11,273 nt of DNA. Origin: Flavobacterium sp. (GTDB lineage: Bacteria > Bacteroidota > Bacteroidia > Flavobacteriales > Flavobacteriaceae). Shown piece after piece: positions 1 through 8,204 of the stretch. Both the position numbers and the translations under genes were made by a program. The notes under the pieces are model-generated. The model saw only the letters and a program-made list of their open reading frames with translations, ran no database searches and was not told where the DNA came from. How positions within the stretch are numbered: the stretch's first letter is position 1; each line of letters begins with the position of its first letter. The stretch covers positions 1 to 11,273 of the forward strand of contig JAAURU010000074.1 in NCBI GenBank assembly GCA_012032075.1, read 5' to 3'.

Positions 1-876
1 GTTTCTTTTTTGTTCTCTAGCCAATAATGTGTTTTTTAAAAGCATCGCAATTGTCATAGGACCTACACCTCCGGGAACAGGAGTTATGTATGATGTTTTT
101 TTGAAACATTTTCAAAATCTACATCACCTGTAATTTTATATCCTTTTTCTGATGTTTCATCAGGCACACGAGTTATTCCAACGTCAATTATTACTGCATC
201 GTCTTTAATCATCTCCGCTTTTAAATAATTGGGTACACCCAAAGCTGTTATAATAATATCTGCTTGTGTGGTAATTTGATTAATGTTTTTAGTATGACTA
301 TGCGTTAAGGTAACCGTTGAGTTTCCGGGAAAACCTTTTCTTCCCATTAAAATACTCATAGGACGACCTACAATATGACTTCTCCCTATAACAACAGTAT
401 GTTTCCCAGAAGTTTCAACATTATAACGTTCTAATAATTCTAAAATCCCAAAAGGTGTTGCAGGAATAAAAGTAGTCATATCTAATGCCATTTTCCCAAA
501 ATTTTCTGGATGAAATCCGTCAACATCTTTACCAGGATCAATAGCTTTAATGATTTTTTGAGTGTCAATTTTGTTCGGGTAAAGGCAATTGTACTATAAA
601 GCCATCAATATCATCATTCTCATTTAATTCTTTAATCTTCTTTAAAAGTTCGGTTTCTGAAGTAGTACTTGGCATTTTTATAAGAGTAGATTCAAAACCT
701 ACTCGTTCACAAGATTTTACCTTACTACCTACATAAGTTAAGCTTGCCCCGTCATTCCCAACAATAATTGCCGCTAAATGTGGTACCTTTTCTCCATTTT
801 CTTTCATTTTTGCAACTTCAGCTGCAATTTCATTTTTAATTTCCTCAGAAACTTTTTTCCCGTCTAATAATTCCAT
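1..876 (-). CDS. folD: FolD, methylenetetrahydrofolate dehydrogenase/cyclohydrolase (frameshifted, 3' end cut by window edge)
   Basis: FolD is a cytosolic bifunctional enzyme that oxidises 5,10-methylene-tetrahydrofolate to methenyl- and then hydrolyses it to 10-formyl-tetrahydrofolate. The joined protein shows the catalytic YVGSK motif (Tyr48, Lys52), QLPLP (from Gln97), PGKDVDGFH, the Rossmann segment VIGRSHIVGRPM and the terminal PVPGGVGPMT block. Two single-base losses break the frame: one in the T-run 569-572 (after LPEQ) and one in the T-run 96-102 (after VSKK). Adding one base at each restores a continuous protein of about 292 residues, the usual family length, so only a few C-terminal residues lie outside the window. 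I start at 876 (MELLDGKK), where FolD homologs begin; an in-frame ATG at 921 would add a glutamine-rich leader encoded by a CAA repeat. It lies downstream of ffh on the same strand and may be co-transcribed. The function is certain; whether the breaks are real is doubtful. Confidence 0.95.
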
Positions 877-973
877 TCTGTTGTGTTGTTGTTGTTGTGT
901 CGTTAAACTATTTTTATCCATTGGCTAAAGCTAAGCGCAATGAAAAGTTTGTTTATTAAATTTACTTTTTAAA

Positions 974-1043
974 ATCTAATTTCAGATTTCTAGTTTCTGC
1001 TTTCTAATTTCTGCTTTCTTAATTCTAGTTTCTAATTTCTAGT
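974..1043. repeat. Degenerate heptamer tandem repeat between ffh and folD
   Basis: About ten head-to-tail copies of a 7-bp unit (TTTCTAG, TTTCTGC or TTTCTAA on the plus strand) occupy nearly the whole gap between the ffh stop and the folD leader. Paired as 14-mers the units are more regular, for example ATTTCTAGTTTCTG and CTTTCTAATTTCTG. It is non-coding. Slippage during replication is the likely origin; no regulatory role is visible. Confidence 0.6.
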
Positions 1044-1044
1044 T

Positions 1045-2381
1045 TTACTTCATTCCTTTCATCCCACCCATCATTTTCATAAGGTTTTTTCCACCACCAC
1101 CTTGCATCATTTCATCATCTTACTCATTTGCTCAAATTGTTTCATTAATTGATTTACTTCTTCAATTTTCCTTCCAGCTCCTTTTGCAATTCTAGTTTTA
1201 CGTTTAACATCGATAAGAGATGGCTTACTTCTTTCCGCAGGAGTCATAGATTGAATAATAGCTTCGATATGTTTAAAAGCATCATCTTCAATTTCGACAT
1301 CTTTTAATGCTTTTCCAGCACCTGGAATCATTCCTACAAGATCTTTCATGCTTCCCATTTTCTTAATTTGTTGAATTTGAGTTAAAAAATCATCGAAACC
1401 GAATTCGTTTTTAGCAATTTTCTTCTGTAATTTTCTAGCTTCTTCTTCATCATATTGTTCCTGAGCTCTTTCAACTAAGGAAACAACATCACCCATTCCT
1501 AATATTCTATCGGCCATACGAGAAGGATAGAATACATCAATAGCATCCATTTTTTCTCCTGTACCAATAAACTTAATAGGTTTATCTACAACCGATTTAA
1601 TTGAAATAGCAGCTCCACCACGAGTATCACCATCTAACTTTGTTAAGATAACTCCATCAAAATTCAATCTATCATTAAATGCTTTTGCTGTATTTACTGC
1701 ATCTTGCCCTGTCATAGCATCAACTACAAATAAAGTTTCTTGTGGTTGTATTGCTTTATGAACATTTGCAATTTCAGTCATCATTTGTTCATCAACCGCT
1801 AAGCGACCAGCTGTATCTATAACAACAACATTAAAACCATTTGCCTTAGCATGCTTAATTGCATTTTGAGCAATTTCAACTGGATTTTTATTTTCTGGCT
1901 CAGAATACACCACTACTCCTATTTGCTCTCCTACAACATGTAACTGATTTATTGCAGCAGGACGATAAATATCACAAGCTACTAATAATGGTTTTTTATT
2001 TTTCTTTGTCTTTAAAAAATTAGCCAATTTCCCAGAGAAAGTGGTTTTACCAGAACCTTGTAAACCCGACATCAATATTACCGAAGGATTACCCGATAAA
2101 TTAACACCAGCAACTTCACCACCCATCAATTCAGTTAATTCATCTTTAACAATTTTAACCAATAATTGTCCTGGTTGCAGTGTAGTTAATACATTCTCTC
2201 CAATTGCTTTTTCTTTTACTTTAGTTGTAAAATCTTTTGCAATTTTAAAGTTAACATCGGCATCAAGTAATGCACGACGTACTTCTTTCAAAGTATCGGC
2301 AACATTTACATCGGTAATTTTACCATGTCCTTTTAAAATATGGAAAGCCTTATCTAGTTTTTCAGTTAAATTATTAAACAT
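1045..2381 (-). CDS. ffh: Ffh, signal recognition particle GTPase (C-terminal frameshift)
   Basis: Ffh is the protein subunit of the signal recognition particle; it binds 4.5S RNA and signal sequences and delivers ribosomes to the membrane through FtsY. The N-domain helices span residues 1-95. The G-domain shows the P-loop GLQGSGKTT (107-114), DTAGR (189-193), TKLDGDTRGG (247-256) and the G5 region FIGTGEKMD (271-279). The M-domain starts near 295 with MGDVVSLVE and contains the RNA-binding stretch KRKTRIAKGAGRKIEEVN (393-410). The frame hits an early stop after MSKMMK at 1107; restoring one A in the run at 1110-1112 continues it through a Met/Gly-rich tail (MMQGGGGKN, ending MKGMK) to the stop at 1045, giving 445 residues, the normal size. 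As Ffh is generally essential, the break is probably a sequence error. The start at 2381 fits the promoter at 2407-2437. Confidence 0.97.
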
Positions 2382-2406
2382 AATAGTATGTGATTATAAT
2401 AAGTGG

Positions 2407-2437
2407 CAAATATAGCATAATCTACAAAAGTTTCAAA
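2407..2437 (-). promoter_or_regulatory. Bacteroidota-type housekeeping promoter of ffh
   Basis: On the minus strand TTTG (2437-2434) is followed by exactly 19 bases and then TATATTTG (2414-2407). This matches the Bacteroidota primary-sigma consensus TTTG-N19-TAnnTTTG. The ffh ATG lies about 25 bases downstream, leaving a short leader. This is the best promoter match in the window. Confidence 0.75.
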
Positions 2438-2461
2438 GCTAGAGGAGAACTTGTTTTAAAT

Positions 2462-2485
2462 AAAAAAACCAGTCAAGATGACTGG
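2462..2485 (-). terminator. Rho-independent terminator of the lipoprotein gene
   Basis: A perfect 6-bp stem (CCAGTC 2469-2474 with GACTGG 2480-2485, loop of 5) is followed in minus-strand reading by seven T residues (2468-2462). It sits just past the restored stop of the lipoprotein gene at 2516, which supports that stop, and before the ffh promoter. Confidence 0.7.
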
Positions 2486-2515
2486 CTTTATGAGGCAAGA
2501 TAAAAAAACCAATTT

Positions 2516-3561
2516 CTAATTTTTAGTGAAGTACATATAATTATTTCCACCATTTCCTCCACCTACTAACCTCAGTTTTACAACAGTATTAGTATATTCT
2601 ACAACTTTCCATTTTTCAGACAATCTGTCAAGTATATTTCCTTGAAAATCAAACTCAATTCTCTTTTCATTACCATTGAATTGATAATCCATGTTCCATT
2701 AATTGGAGTTCCTACACCAGAGGCTACAACTGTATTATTTGGATTAAATGTAAAATTATAACCTGTAAAATCAGTAGTTTGAATAACATTATTTCTAAAA
2801 TAATATGTAATTCTCCAAGTTCCATTTACAATAACACTCTGTAATGTTAAATTTCCAGTATTTCCTGTATTTCCAGTTACACAATTTGCTAATGCATCTT
2901 CAATTAAAAGCAATAATTCTTCATTACTATTGACAACTACAGTAACTCCTGATGAATTTACTATAGAAATTGGATATTGAATAGTAATTGTAATATTAGG
3001 ATTTCTAATAATATTCCTTAAAAAATTAAATAAAGCTCTTTTGTTTTGAATAGCTACTGTATTCACGGTTTGATTTCCGTTGTTGTATGTGTTGATATAT
3101 ACAGGGAAATTAATACTAATACACGAAATTTCGTTAAAATCATCATCTTCATCACAATCTTCTATAACATCATCCAACTGATTACTGTTTGCGATAACTT
3201 GGGTATTAGAATTTTGAAACTCAATTGTTATTGGATAAACAAAAGTAACCAAGTCATCGTCATTTGAAAATGCATCAATTGCATCTTTTACAGTTTGGTA
3301 GTCAGCCGTTGTATTTACCACTATTTGAATACCATTAACAAAAACTGTTACAGGAAGTTGCACACTAAAGCAACTTGAATTATCCAAAACATTATCATGA
3401 GATGTTGGGTTTCTGGCCACTCTAGATAAAAGATTTACTAAAGGAGAATCCCCTGTAAGATTTTCGCTTGCTGGTTCATCGTCAATTATAATTTCTTCAT
3501 TTTGACAAGAAAAAGAAAATAATATTATGACTAGTAAAAAGATTATTTTTGTTGTTTTCAT
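2516..3561 (-). CDS. Putative surface lipoprotein with two Cys-bracketed repeats and a lipocalin-like C-terminal domain (frameshifted)
   Basis: Function unknown; predicted lipid-anchored envelope protein. Residues 1-19 are a lipoprotein signal peptide (MKTTK, hydrophobic core, lipobox ending FSFSC, Cys19). The acidic run QNEEIIIDDE after Cys19 resembles the lipoprotein export signal for surface display in Bacteroidota. Residues 64-136 and 147-227 are two copies of one domain: each opens with S-C, has an FPV/LPV or YPI beta segment, a V-x-V-x-x-N motif and an acidic helix, and closes with Cys (Cys64/136 and Cys147/227). A short T/G/N-rich linker (about 229-237) leads to a lipocalin-like domain with NGTWRITYYF and TGYNFTFNPN. 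The open frame ends wrongly at 2599; adding one base near 2684-2688 gives FDFQGNILDRLSEKW and the end VGGGNGGNNYMYFTKN, for 348 residues. The new ending resembles that of flavobacterial lipoproteins I recall. A terminator follows 31 bases downstream. Confidence 0.8.
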
Positions 3562-3582
3562 TATTTAATTTTTTTGTGTAAC

Positions 3583-3705
3583 CTACATTAATATTAAATT
3601 AATAATCAACACAATATTAAGAGCCCAAATTACGATTTGACATAACAGATATGATAATCCAATTAACTCAAATTCTAACGATTTTTTTTCTAGTTGTCCG
3701 TCCAT
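3583..3705 (-). CDS. Possible 40-residue membrane peptide
   Basis: An ATG-initiated frame of 40 codons runs on the minus strand and ends 21 bases before the lipoprotein start. The N-terminus is charged (MDGQLEKKSLEFE). From about residue 15 the rest is one hydrophobic stretch with a single Trp and Cys (including LLCQIVIWALNIV), long enough for one membrane helix. I recognise no family. AT-rich DNA readily yields hydrophobic frames by chance, and I see no clear promoter or ribosome-binding site, so this stays tentative. If real, its spacing would put it in an operon with the lipoprotein gene. Confidence 0.3.
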   Translation of the reverse strand: MDGQLEKKSLEFELIGLSYLLCQIVIWALNIVLIINLILM

Positions 3706-3738
3706 AATATAAAAACTTAATTGTTAGTATTTATTTTA

Positions 3739-3746
3739 TAAATTTG
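3739..3746 (+). promoter_or_regulatory. Putative -7 element upstream of the ECF sigma gene
   Basis: TAAATTTG matches the Bacteroidota -7 consensus TAnnTTTG, 62 bases before the sigma ATG. No TTTG lies at the ideal 19-base spacing (a TTG at 3721-3723 is only 15 bases away), so it is a partial match. The same 11-mer, TAAATTTGTTT, recurs in front of fecR. Confidence 0.4.
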
Positions 3747-3808
3747 TTTGTATAGATATAACAACCAAGTTCGAATTTACCCTACCCTATTTTTTAAATT
3801 TTTATTAA

Positions 3809-4323
3809 ATGGATGAACAAAATGACATATGTAAAGAAGAAGTGTTTTCTGCTTTTTACAAAATACATGTAAAATCTTTACGTAACTATCTAATATACAA
3901 ATATAAGAATCATGAGCAAGCTGAAGATATATTACAAGAAACTTTTATAAAATTATGGCAAAATTGCAATAAAGTTTCAATTGATAAAGCAAAATCGTAT
4001 ATTTACACCTTGGCAACAAACTCATCCTTAAATGTAATTTCACATAATAAAGTAGTTTTAGAGTATGCCAAAAAGAATAGTAATCAAGATAGGACTAATG
4101 AAAGTCCTGAACATTTACTAGAACAAAAAGAATTTAAAACAAAATTATTAAAAGCTATTAACAATATTAATGAAACACAAAGGATTGCTTTTTTAATGCA
4201 TCGAATAGATGGAAAAAATATGCAGAAATTGCTGAAGAATTAAATATTAGTATCAAAGCTGTTGAAAAAAGAATTCATTTAGCTTTAGTTGCCATAAAAA
4301 AAGAAATAAAAAGTTTTAAGTAG
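3809..4323 (+). CDS. ECF-family RNA polymerase sigma factor (FecI-like, frameshifted)
   Basis: A group-4 sigma factor expected to direct RNA polymerase to a small target set, probably including the receptor downstream. Region 2 spans about residues 11-77, with the typical YKNHEQAEDILQETFIKLW (31-50) and SYIYTLATNSSLNVI. Region 4 spans about 115-168, with the helix-turn-helix YAEIAEELNISIKAVEKRIH. The frame stops early at 4243; adding one A to the run at 4213-4218 changes the C-terminus to DGKKYAEIAEEL and carries it to the stop at 4323, giving 171 residues, a normal ECF length. Without the fix, the DNA-recognition helix would be missing. It is followed by fecR after 44 bases, the standard sigma/anti-sigma order. 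In Bacteroidota such trios serve either metal/siderophore receptors or SusC/SusD glycan systems; the lack of a susD here favours the former. Confidence 0.93.
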
Positions 4324-4335
4324 GGTATTTTACTT

Positions 4336-4343
4336 TAAATTTG
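4336..4343 (+). promoter_or_regulatory. Putative -7 element upstream of fecR
   Basis: TAAATTTG lies in the 44-base gap between the sigma stop and the fecR ATG, embedded in TAAATTTGTTT as at 3739. No upstream TTTG at the right distance is visible. It could give fecR and the receptor a promoter separate from that of the sigma gene. Confidence 0.35.
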
Positions 4344-4367
4344 TTTACTATTAAATAAAGAAGTGAG

Positions 4368-5270
4368 ATGGAAGAAAAATACATGTTAACCAAATGGCTT
4401 AATAATGAATTGACCGAAGAGGAAATAAGAGATTTTAAACAAAATCCAGATTACTCTTTGTACAAAAGCATTATTGACCACTCTTCAAATTTAAAAACAA
4501 TAGATTTTAACGAAGAAGATTTATATCGAAGAATTAAAATTGAGAAAAATAAATCAACAGAAGTTATTGCTTTAGCAAGAAACTGGTTTTTTAGAATTGC
4601 AGCAGTAGTACTTATAACTATTGGTTTATTTGTTTTCTATCAACAACAAATTACAACTGTTGAATATGCAGAGAAAGGATTAAAAAATAGTTTTTCTTTA
4701 CCTGACAGCTCTGAAATAACACTAAATTCAGATTCTAAAGTTTCTTATAAAAAAGAGCACTGGGAAAATAATAGAAATTTACATTTAGAAGGAGAAGCCT
4801 ATTTTAAAGTGGCAAAAGGACAAACATTCCAAGTCACTACTGATTTAGGTAAAGTAGCTGTTTTAGGTACTCAATTTAATGTAAAAGCTAGAAAAAGTCG
4901 ATTTGAAGTTATCTGTTTTGAAGGTAAAGTAGAAGTGCTTTTCAAAGATGAAACGGTAACATTAACTAGAGGACAAAAAGTAATTTTTGATAATAATAGA
5001 TTGCTAATTCAAAATAATACTGTAGCTTTATTACCTAGTTGGTTAGATAATGAAATTTCATTTGAACAAGAGCGATTAAAAAATATTTTAGACGAAATAG
5101 AAAGACAATATAATGTTAAAATTTCTGCAAAAAACAATATTTCAAATCAATTATTTACAGGTAAATTGCCTTCAAATAATTTAGATGTTGCTTTACAAAT
5201 TATAAGTTCAACCTATCATTTACAAACCAAAAAAGTTTCAAATTTTCAATATGAATTGAAAAAGAAATAA
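4368..5270 (+). CDS. FecR-family anti-sigma factor
   Basis: A single-pass inner-membrane regulator that holds the ECF sigma factor through its cytoplasmic N-terminus and senses the receptor in the periplasm. Residues 1-70 are cytoplasmic (a W-L-N-N-E-L-T-E-E-E start, as in this family). Residues 73-91 form the membrane helix (FFRIAAVVLITIGLFVFY). Residues 105-195 are the FecR domain, with LPDSSEITLNSDSKVSY, LHLEGEAYFKVAKG and VAVLGTQFNV. Residues 225-298 are the Bacteroidota C-terminal extension (DUF4974 type: WLDNEISFE, LDEIERQYNV and FTGKLP), which resembles the receptor's signalling domain. The 300 residues are within the normal size range and the frame is intact. The stop codon directly abuts the receptor ATG, so the two are probably translationally coupled. 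Confidence 0.95.
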   Translation: MEEKYMLTKWLNNELTEEEIRDFKQNPDYSLYKSIIDHSSNLKTIDFNEEDLYRRIKIEKNKSTEVIALARNWFFRIAAVVLITIGLFVFYQQQITTVEYAEKGLKNSFSLPDSSEITLNSDSKVSYKKEHWENNRNLHLEGEAYFKVAKGQTFQVTTDLGKVAVLGTQFNVKARKSRFEVICFEGKVEVLFKDETVTLTRGQKVIFDNNRLLIQNNTVALLPSWLDNEISFEQERLKNILDEIERQYNVKISAKNNISNQLFTGKLPSNNLDVALQIISSTYHLQTKKVSNFQYELKKK

Positions 5271-7797
5271 ATGAATTGTAAATTTTTTTTTTTACTTATT
5301 ACAAATATTGCCCTTGTATTGAGTTCTTATGCTCAAGACAAGGGCAATCCTGTTGAATTAAAAGAAGTTTTTAATAGCATTTCAATAACAAATTCGGTTA
5401 CTCTTAATTATTTGGAGGACGATATTGCAAATTTTAAAATTATTCCTCCCAGTAATTCTCTTTCTCTTCAAGAAAAAATAGAGTATATTTCCGAAAAACA
5501 CTACTCACTTTTACTTTTATTACGGCTAATTCAATTTCTGTTACAAATGAAAAAAAAGTAAAAAAAATATGTGGCTATCTTATAGATTTTGAAACCAAAC
5601 AAAAAATAAACAAGGCAACCATTCATTATATAGGCACAAATAATTATAGCATTTCAAATAGTGAAGGTTTTTTTGAACTCCCTTACATTGAAAACAGTAC
5701 ATTAGAAATCAATTATTTAGGTTTTGAAAAACTTACTTTAGCATCTAATGATTTACTTTCTTCCTCAAATTGTGCTACTTTCGTTTTAAAACCTATACAA
5801 AATGAATTAAATGAAGTTGTTACAACCGTCTTTTTAACAAGGGTATTTCAAAAAAAATAGATGGTTCATTCGAATTACAACCAAAAAACATAGAAATTCT
5901 ACCCGGTTTAACCGAACCAGATGTTTTCCAAACCATACAACAATTACCAGGAATTTCTAGTACCGATGAAACCATTTCTAATATTACTGTAAGAGGTGGT
6001 TCTCATGACCAAAATTTATTTTTATGGAACGATATTAAACTCTATCAAACAGGACATTTTTATGGATTAATTTCGGTTTTAAATCCAAATACTGCCAGTA
6101 AAGTTTCGGTAATAAAAAATGGAAGTTCAGCCTTTTACAGTGAAAGTGTGTCGAGTACTGTATGTATTTCTACAGCAAATGATAATATTGAAAACACAAG
6201 CTCAATTGGTTTTAATATGCTTAACTTGGATTTTAATACCAAACAAAAAACATCTGAAAAATCAACCTTAGAAATAAGCGGAAGAAGATCTTATACTGAT
6301 TTTGTAGATTCACCAACCTATAAAAATTATAAAAAACGAATATTTCAAAATACAGAAGTAACCAATTTATCAAACAATCAAAATATTGATTTTAATTCTA
6401 GTGAAAAATTCTATTTTTACGATGCAAGTGTTCAGTTTAAACAAGAAATAAAAGAAAATACAACTTTGTTTGCCAATTTTATTACGATTTCTAACCAACT
6501 TGATCTGAATCAAAGTAAAGAAGAAAACAATACACTTATTGAAAGAAATAGCTTTTTAACGCAGCAATCGTTAGGTGGAAGTTTGGTTTTTAAATACAAA
6601 CTGGAACTCGACGAATAGTTCAAAAATCACCCTTTATGGTTCATTTTATAAAGTAAATGCTAAAAATGAATCGATAGAAGGAAGTCAGGTTTCTAATCAA
6701 GAAAATGATGTTTTAGATACTGGAATTAAGATAGAAAACAGTCACGTTTTAAACTCATTATTCACTTTTAAAAATGGTTACCAATTCAACGAAATTGGTA
6801 TTCGGAATACTGATGAAGTAAATAGTCCGCAAATTATTAGGAAAATTAAAGATGTACTTCGCAATCATGCCTTAATTACCGAAATGCATTATCTTTCCAA
6901 AAACAATACATTAGAAGGTGCTTTTGGTATTCGACAAAATTATATTTCGCAATTTAAAAAATACTTATTTGAACCTAGAATTCAGTTGAATTATGAATTA
7001 TCATCTTACTTATCTACACAATTTTTAGGTGAATTTAAACACCAAACCAATACTCAAATAATCGATTTACAACAAGACTTTTTAGGTATAGAAAAAAAGA
7101 AGATGGATACTGGTGAACGATGAAGATATTCCCGTATTAAAAAGCAAACAAGTTTCAATAGGTTTAACGTATAAGAAAAGAAATTGGTTAGTTTCGATAG
7201 AAAATTTTTACAAGAATGTTTCCGGAATCACATCAAAAAGCCAAGGGTTTCAAAACCAATTAGAATTTGAAAATTTAACTGGTACTTATAACACATTTGG
7301 AACTGAACTATTAATACAAAAACAAATTTCAAACATTACCGCTTGGGTTAGTTATGCAGCATCAAAAAACAATTATATATTTACTACTTATGTTCCTGAA
7401 AAATTTCCTAATAATTTTGAAATACAACATTTTGTAGCTACAGGAGTAAGCTATAAATACCAAAATTTGAATTTTGCCGTTGGCAATAAATGGTTTACAG
7501 GAAGACCAACTACTTTACCAGTAAATGAGACGATTATAAACAACACTATTACTTATAAAGAACCCAATAGTGATAGATTAAAAGACTATTTCCAAACCAA
7601 TATTTCAGCCAGTTACTCCCATTCATTTAAAGATAAATGCGATTTAAAAATAGGAGCTTCTATTCAAAATGTTTTCAATACCGAAAATGTCATTAATCAA
7701 TTTTTTAGGATTAACCAAAGTACCGAAAGTATTGAAAAAGTAAACACCTTTTTCGCTTGAACGTACTCCTAATGCTTTTGTGCGAGTTAGTTTTTAA
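5271..7797 (+). CDS. FecA-like TonB-dependent outer-membrane receptor with N-terminal signalling domain (five frameshifts)
   Basis: An outer-membrane transporter powered by TonB and expected to signal substrate binding to the FecR upstream. The joined protein has a signal peptide (1-21, ending SSYAQ), an STN-type signalling domain (about 22-95), a carboxypeptidase-regulatory-like beta domain (about 100-170, with GFFELPYIENSTLEINYLGF), a linker ending in LTKGISKK, a plug (about 205-300, with LPGISSTDETISNITVRGG) and a beta-barrel ending in VRVSF, as receptors of this class do. Five single-base shifts interrupt it: lost A in 5494-5498, lost A at 5839-5840, extra T in 6587-6591, extra A in 7092-7098 and extra T in 7749-7753. 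Correcting them gives 841 residues without a stop. There is no susD downstream, and 841 residues is shorter than SusC (about 1000), so iron or siderophore uptake is the better guess; the substrate cannot be read from sequence. Confidence 0.92.
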
Positions 7798-7807
7798 AGG
7801 AAGAGTT

Positions 7808-7995
7808 GATACCATATGTTACCGCTAATAAATAAATTTTAAACATATGAAATCACCACTTACAACAAGTTTGTTGCAAACAATTGAAAAATCATCGAAT
7901 ACCGATGAAAATATAATAATTGTGAGATAAACACCAATGAAGATAAGGTGATACCATATGACAATTAAAAAACAAATAATTATCTACATATGAAA
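7808..7995 (+). repeat. Degenerate 142-bp duplication module (GATACCATATG ... ACATATGAAA)
   Basis: GATACCATATG occurs at 7808-7818 and 7950-7960. Each copy is followed 35 or 36 bases later by ACATATGAAA (7843-7852 and 7986-7995). In both copies the first element reads I-P-Y followed by a stop a few codons on, and the second supplies an ATG. The first copy also has a perfect 8-bp inverted repeat, CATATGTT (7813-7820) with AACATATG (7842-7849). CATATGAAATCACC (7845-7858) pairs at 12 of 14 positions with GGTGATACCATATG (7947-7960). Confidence 0.55.
7847..7968 (+). CDS. Possible small peptide gene (about 40 residues, one shift assumed)
   Basis: The ATG at 7847 opens 27 codons (MKSPLTTSLLQTIEKSSNTD then ENIIIVR) to a stop at 7930. 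If the A-run 7908-7911 has lost one base, as runs in neighbouring genes have, the frame continues as DEKYNNCEINTNEDKVIPYD and ends at 7968 with 40 residues. The composition is polar, with Thr/Ser, Asn, Asp/Glu and one Cys; no signal peptide and no Gly-Gly leader site are visible. I recognise no family. A second ATG at 7990 in the repeated ACATATG opens MKKARQLSRFSF and stops within 20 codons. Both may be chance frames within a repeat. Confidence 0.2.
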
Positions 7996-8018
7996 AAAGC
8001 GCGACAATTATCACGTTT

Positions 8019-8108
8019 CAGTTTTTTTTCCAACAGATGAAAACTGATTGTTTGTTTTATCAACGGATTAAAATCACGTTGTTACGATATGAGCCGTTCC
8101 TATGGAAC
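8019..8108. repeat. Cluster of three REP-like hairpins
   Basis: Three adjacent inverted repeats: CAGTTTT (8019-8025) with AAAACTG (8040-8046); CAACGGAT (8061-8068) with ATC-A-CGTTG (8073-8081, one bulged A); GTTCC (8096-8100) with GGAAC (8104-8108, loop TAT). The motifs CAACGGATTnAAATCCGTTG and CCGTTCCTAnGGAAC resemble short palindromes that I recall being dispersed between genes in Flavobacteriia; that is from memory, not a search. No transposase is nearby. Confidence 0.5.
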
Positions 8109-8204
8109 TTGTAGGATTGTAGCTATAAACTCATTTTAGGACAAGAGATTTGAAACAAAAAATTCATTTATACGACTAATTAAAAAATATAATAAAATAT
8201 AAAA

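Larger units (their letters stand above)
7798..8204. other. Gene-poor interval between receptor and ybjQ-like gene
   Basis: About 400 bases with no frame of convincing length. It contains a degenerate 142-bp duplication, several short perfect inverted repeats (CAACAA 7863-7868 with TTGTTG 7871-7876; TCATCG 7892-7897 with CGATGA 7903-7908), two very short frames and a run of hairpins near 8019-8108. No clear terminator for the receptor operon and no TAnnTTTG promoter for the next gene were found. Confidence 0.6.

Noticed and set aside
877..921. Longer folD start at 921
   Set aside because: It would add 15 residues with a Gln run encoded by a CAA repeat; FolD proteins begin at the MELLDGKK position.
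2041..2415. Plus-strand frame of 124 codons opposite ffh
   Set aside because: It lies entirely on the antisense of ffh and its leader, with no family resemblance; a shadow frame.
3046..3267. Plus-strand frame opposite the lipoprotein gene
   Set aside because: Antisense shadow, with composition explained by the complementary coding strand.
5271..7797. Receptor as a true pseudogene or as four separate genes
   Set aside because: All breaks are single-base changes in homopolymers, and the protein reads through from signal peptide to the canonical terminal Phe once they are corrected; neighbouring essential genes show the same pattern.
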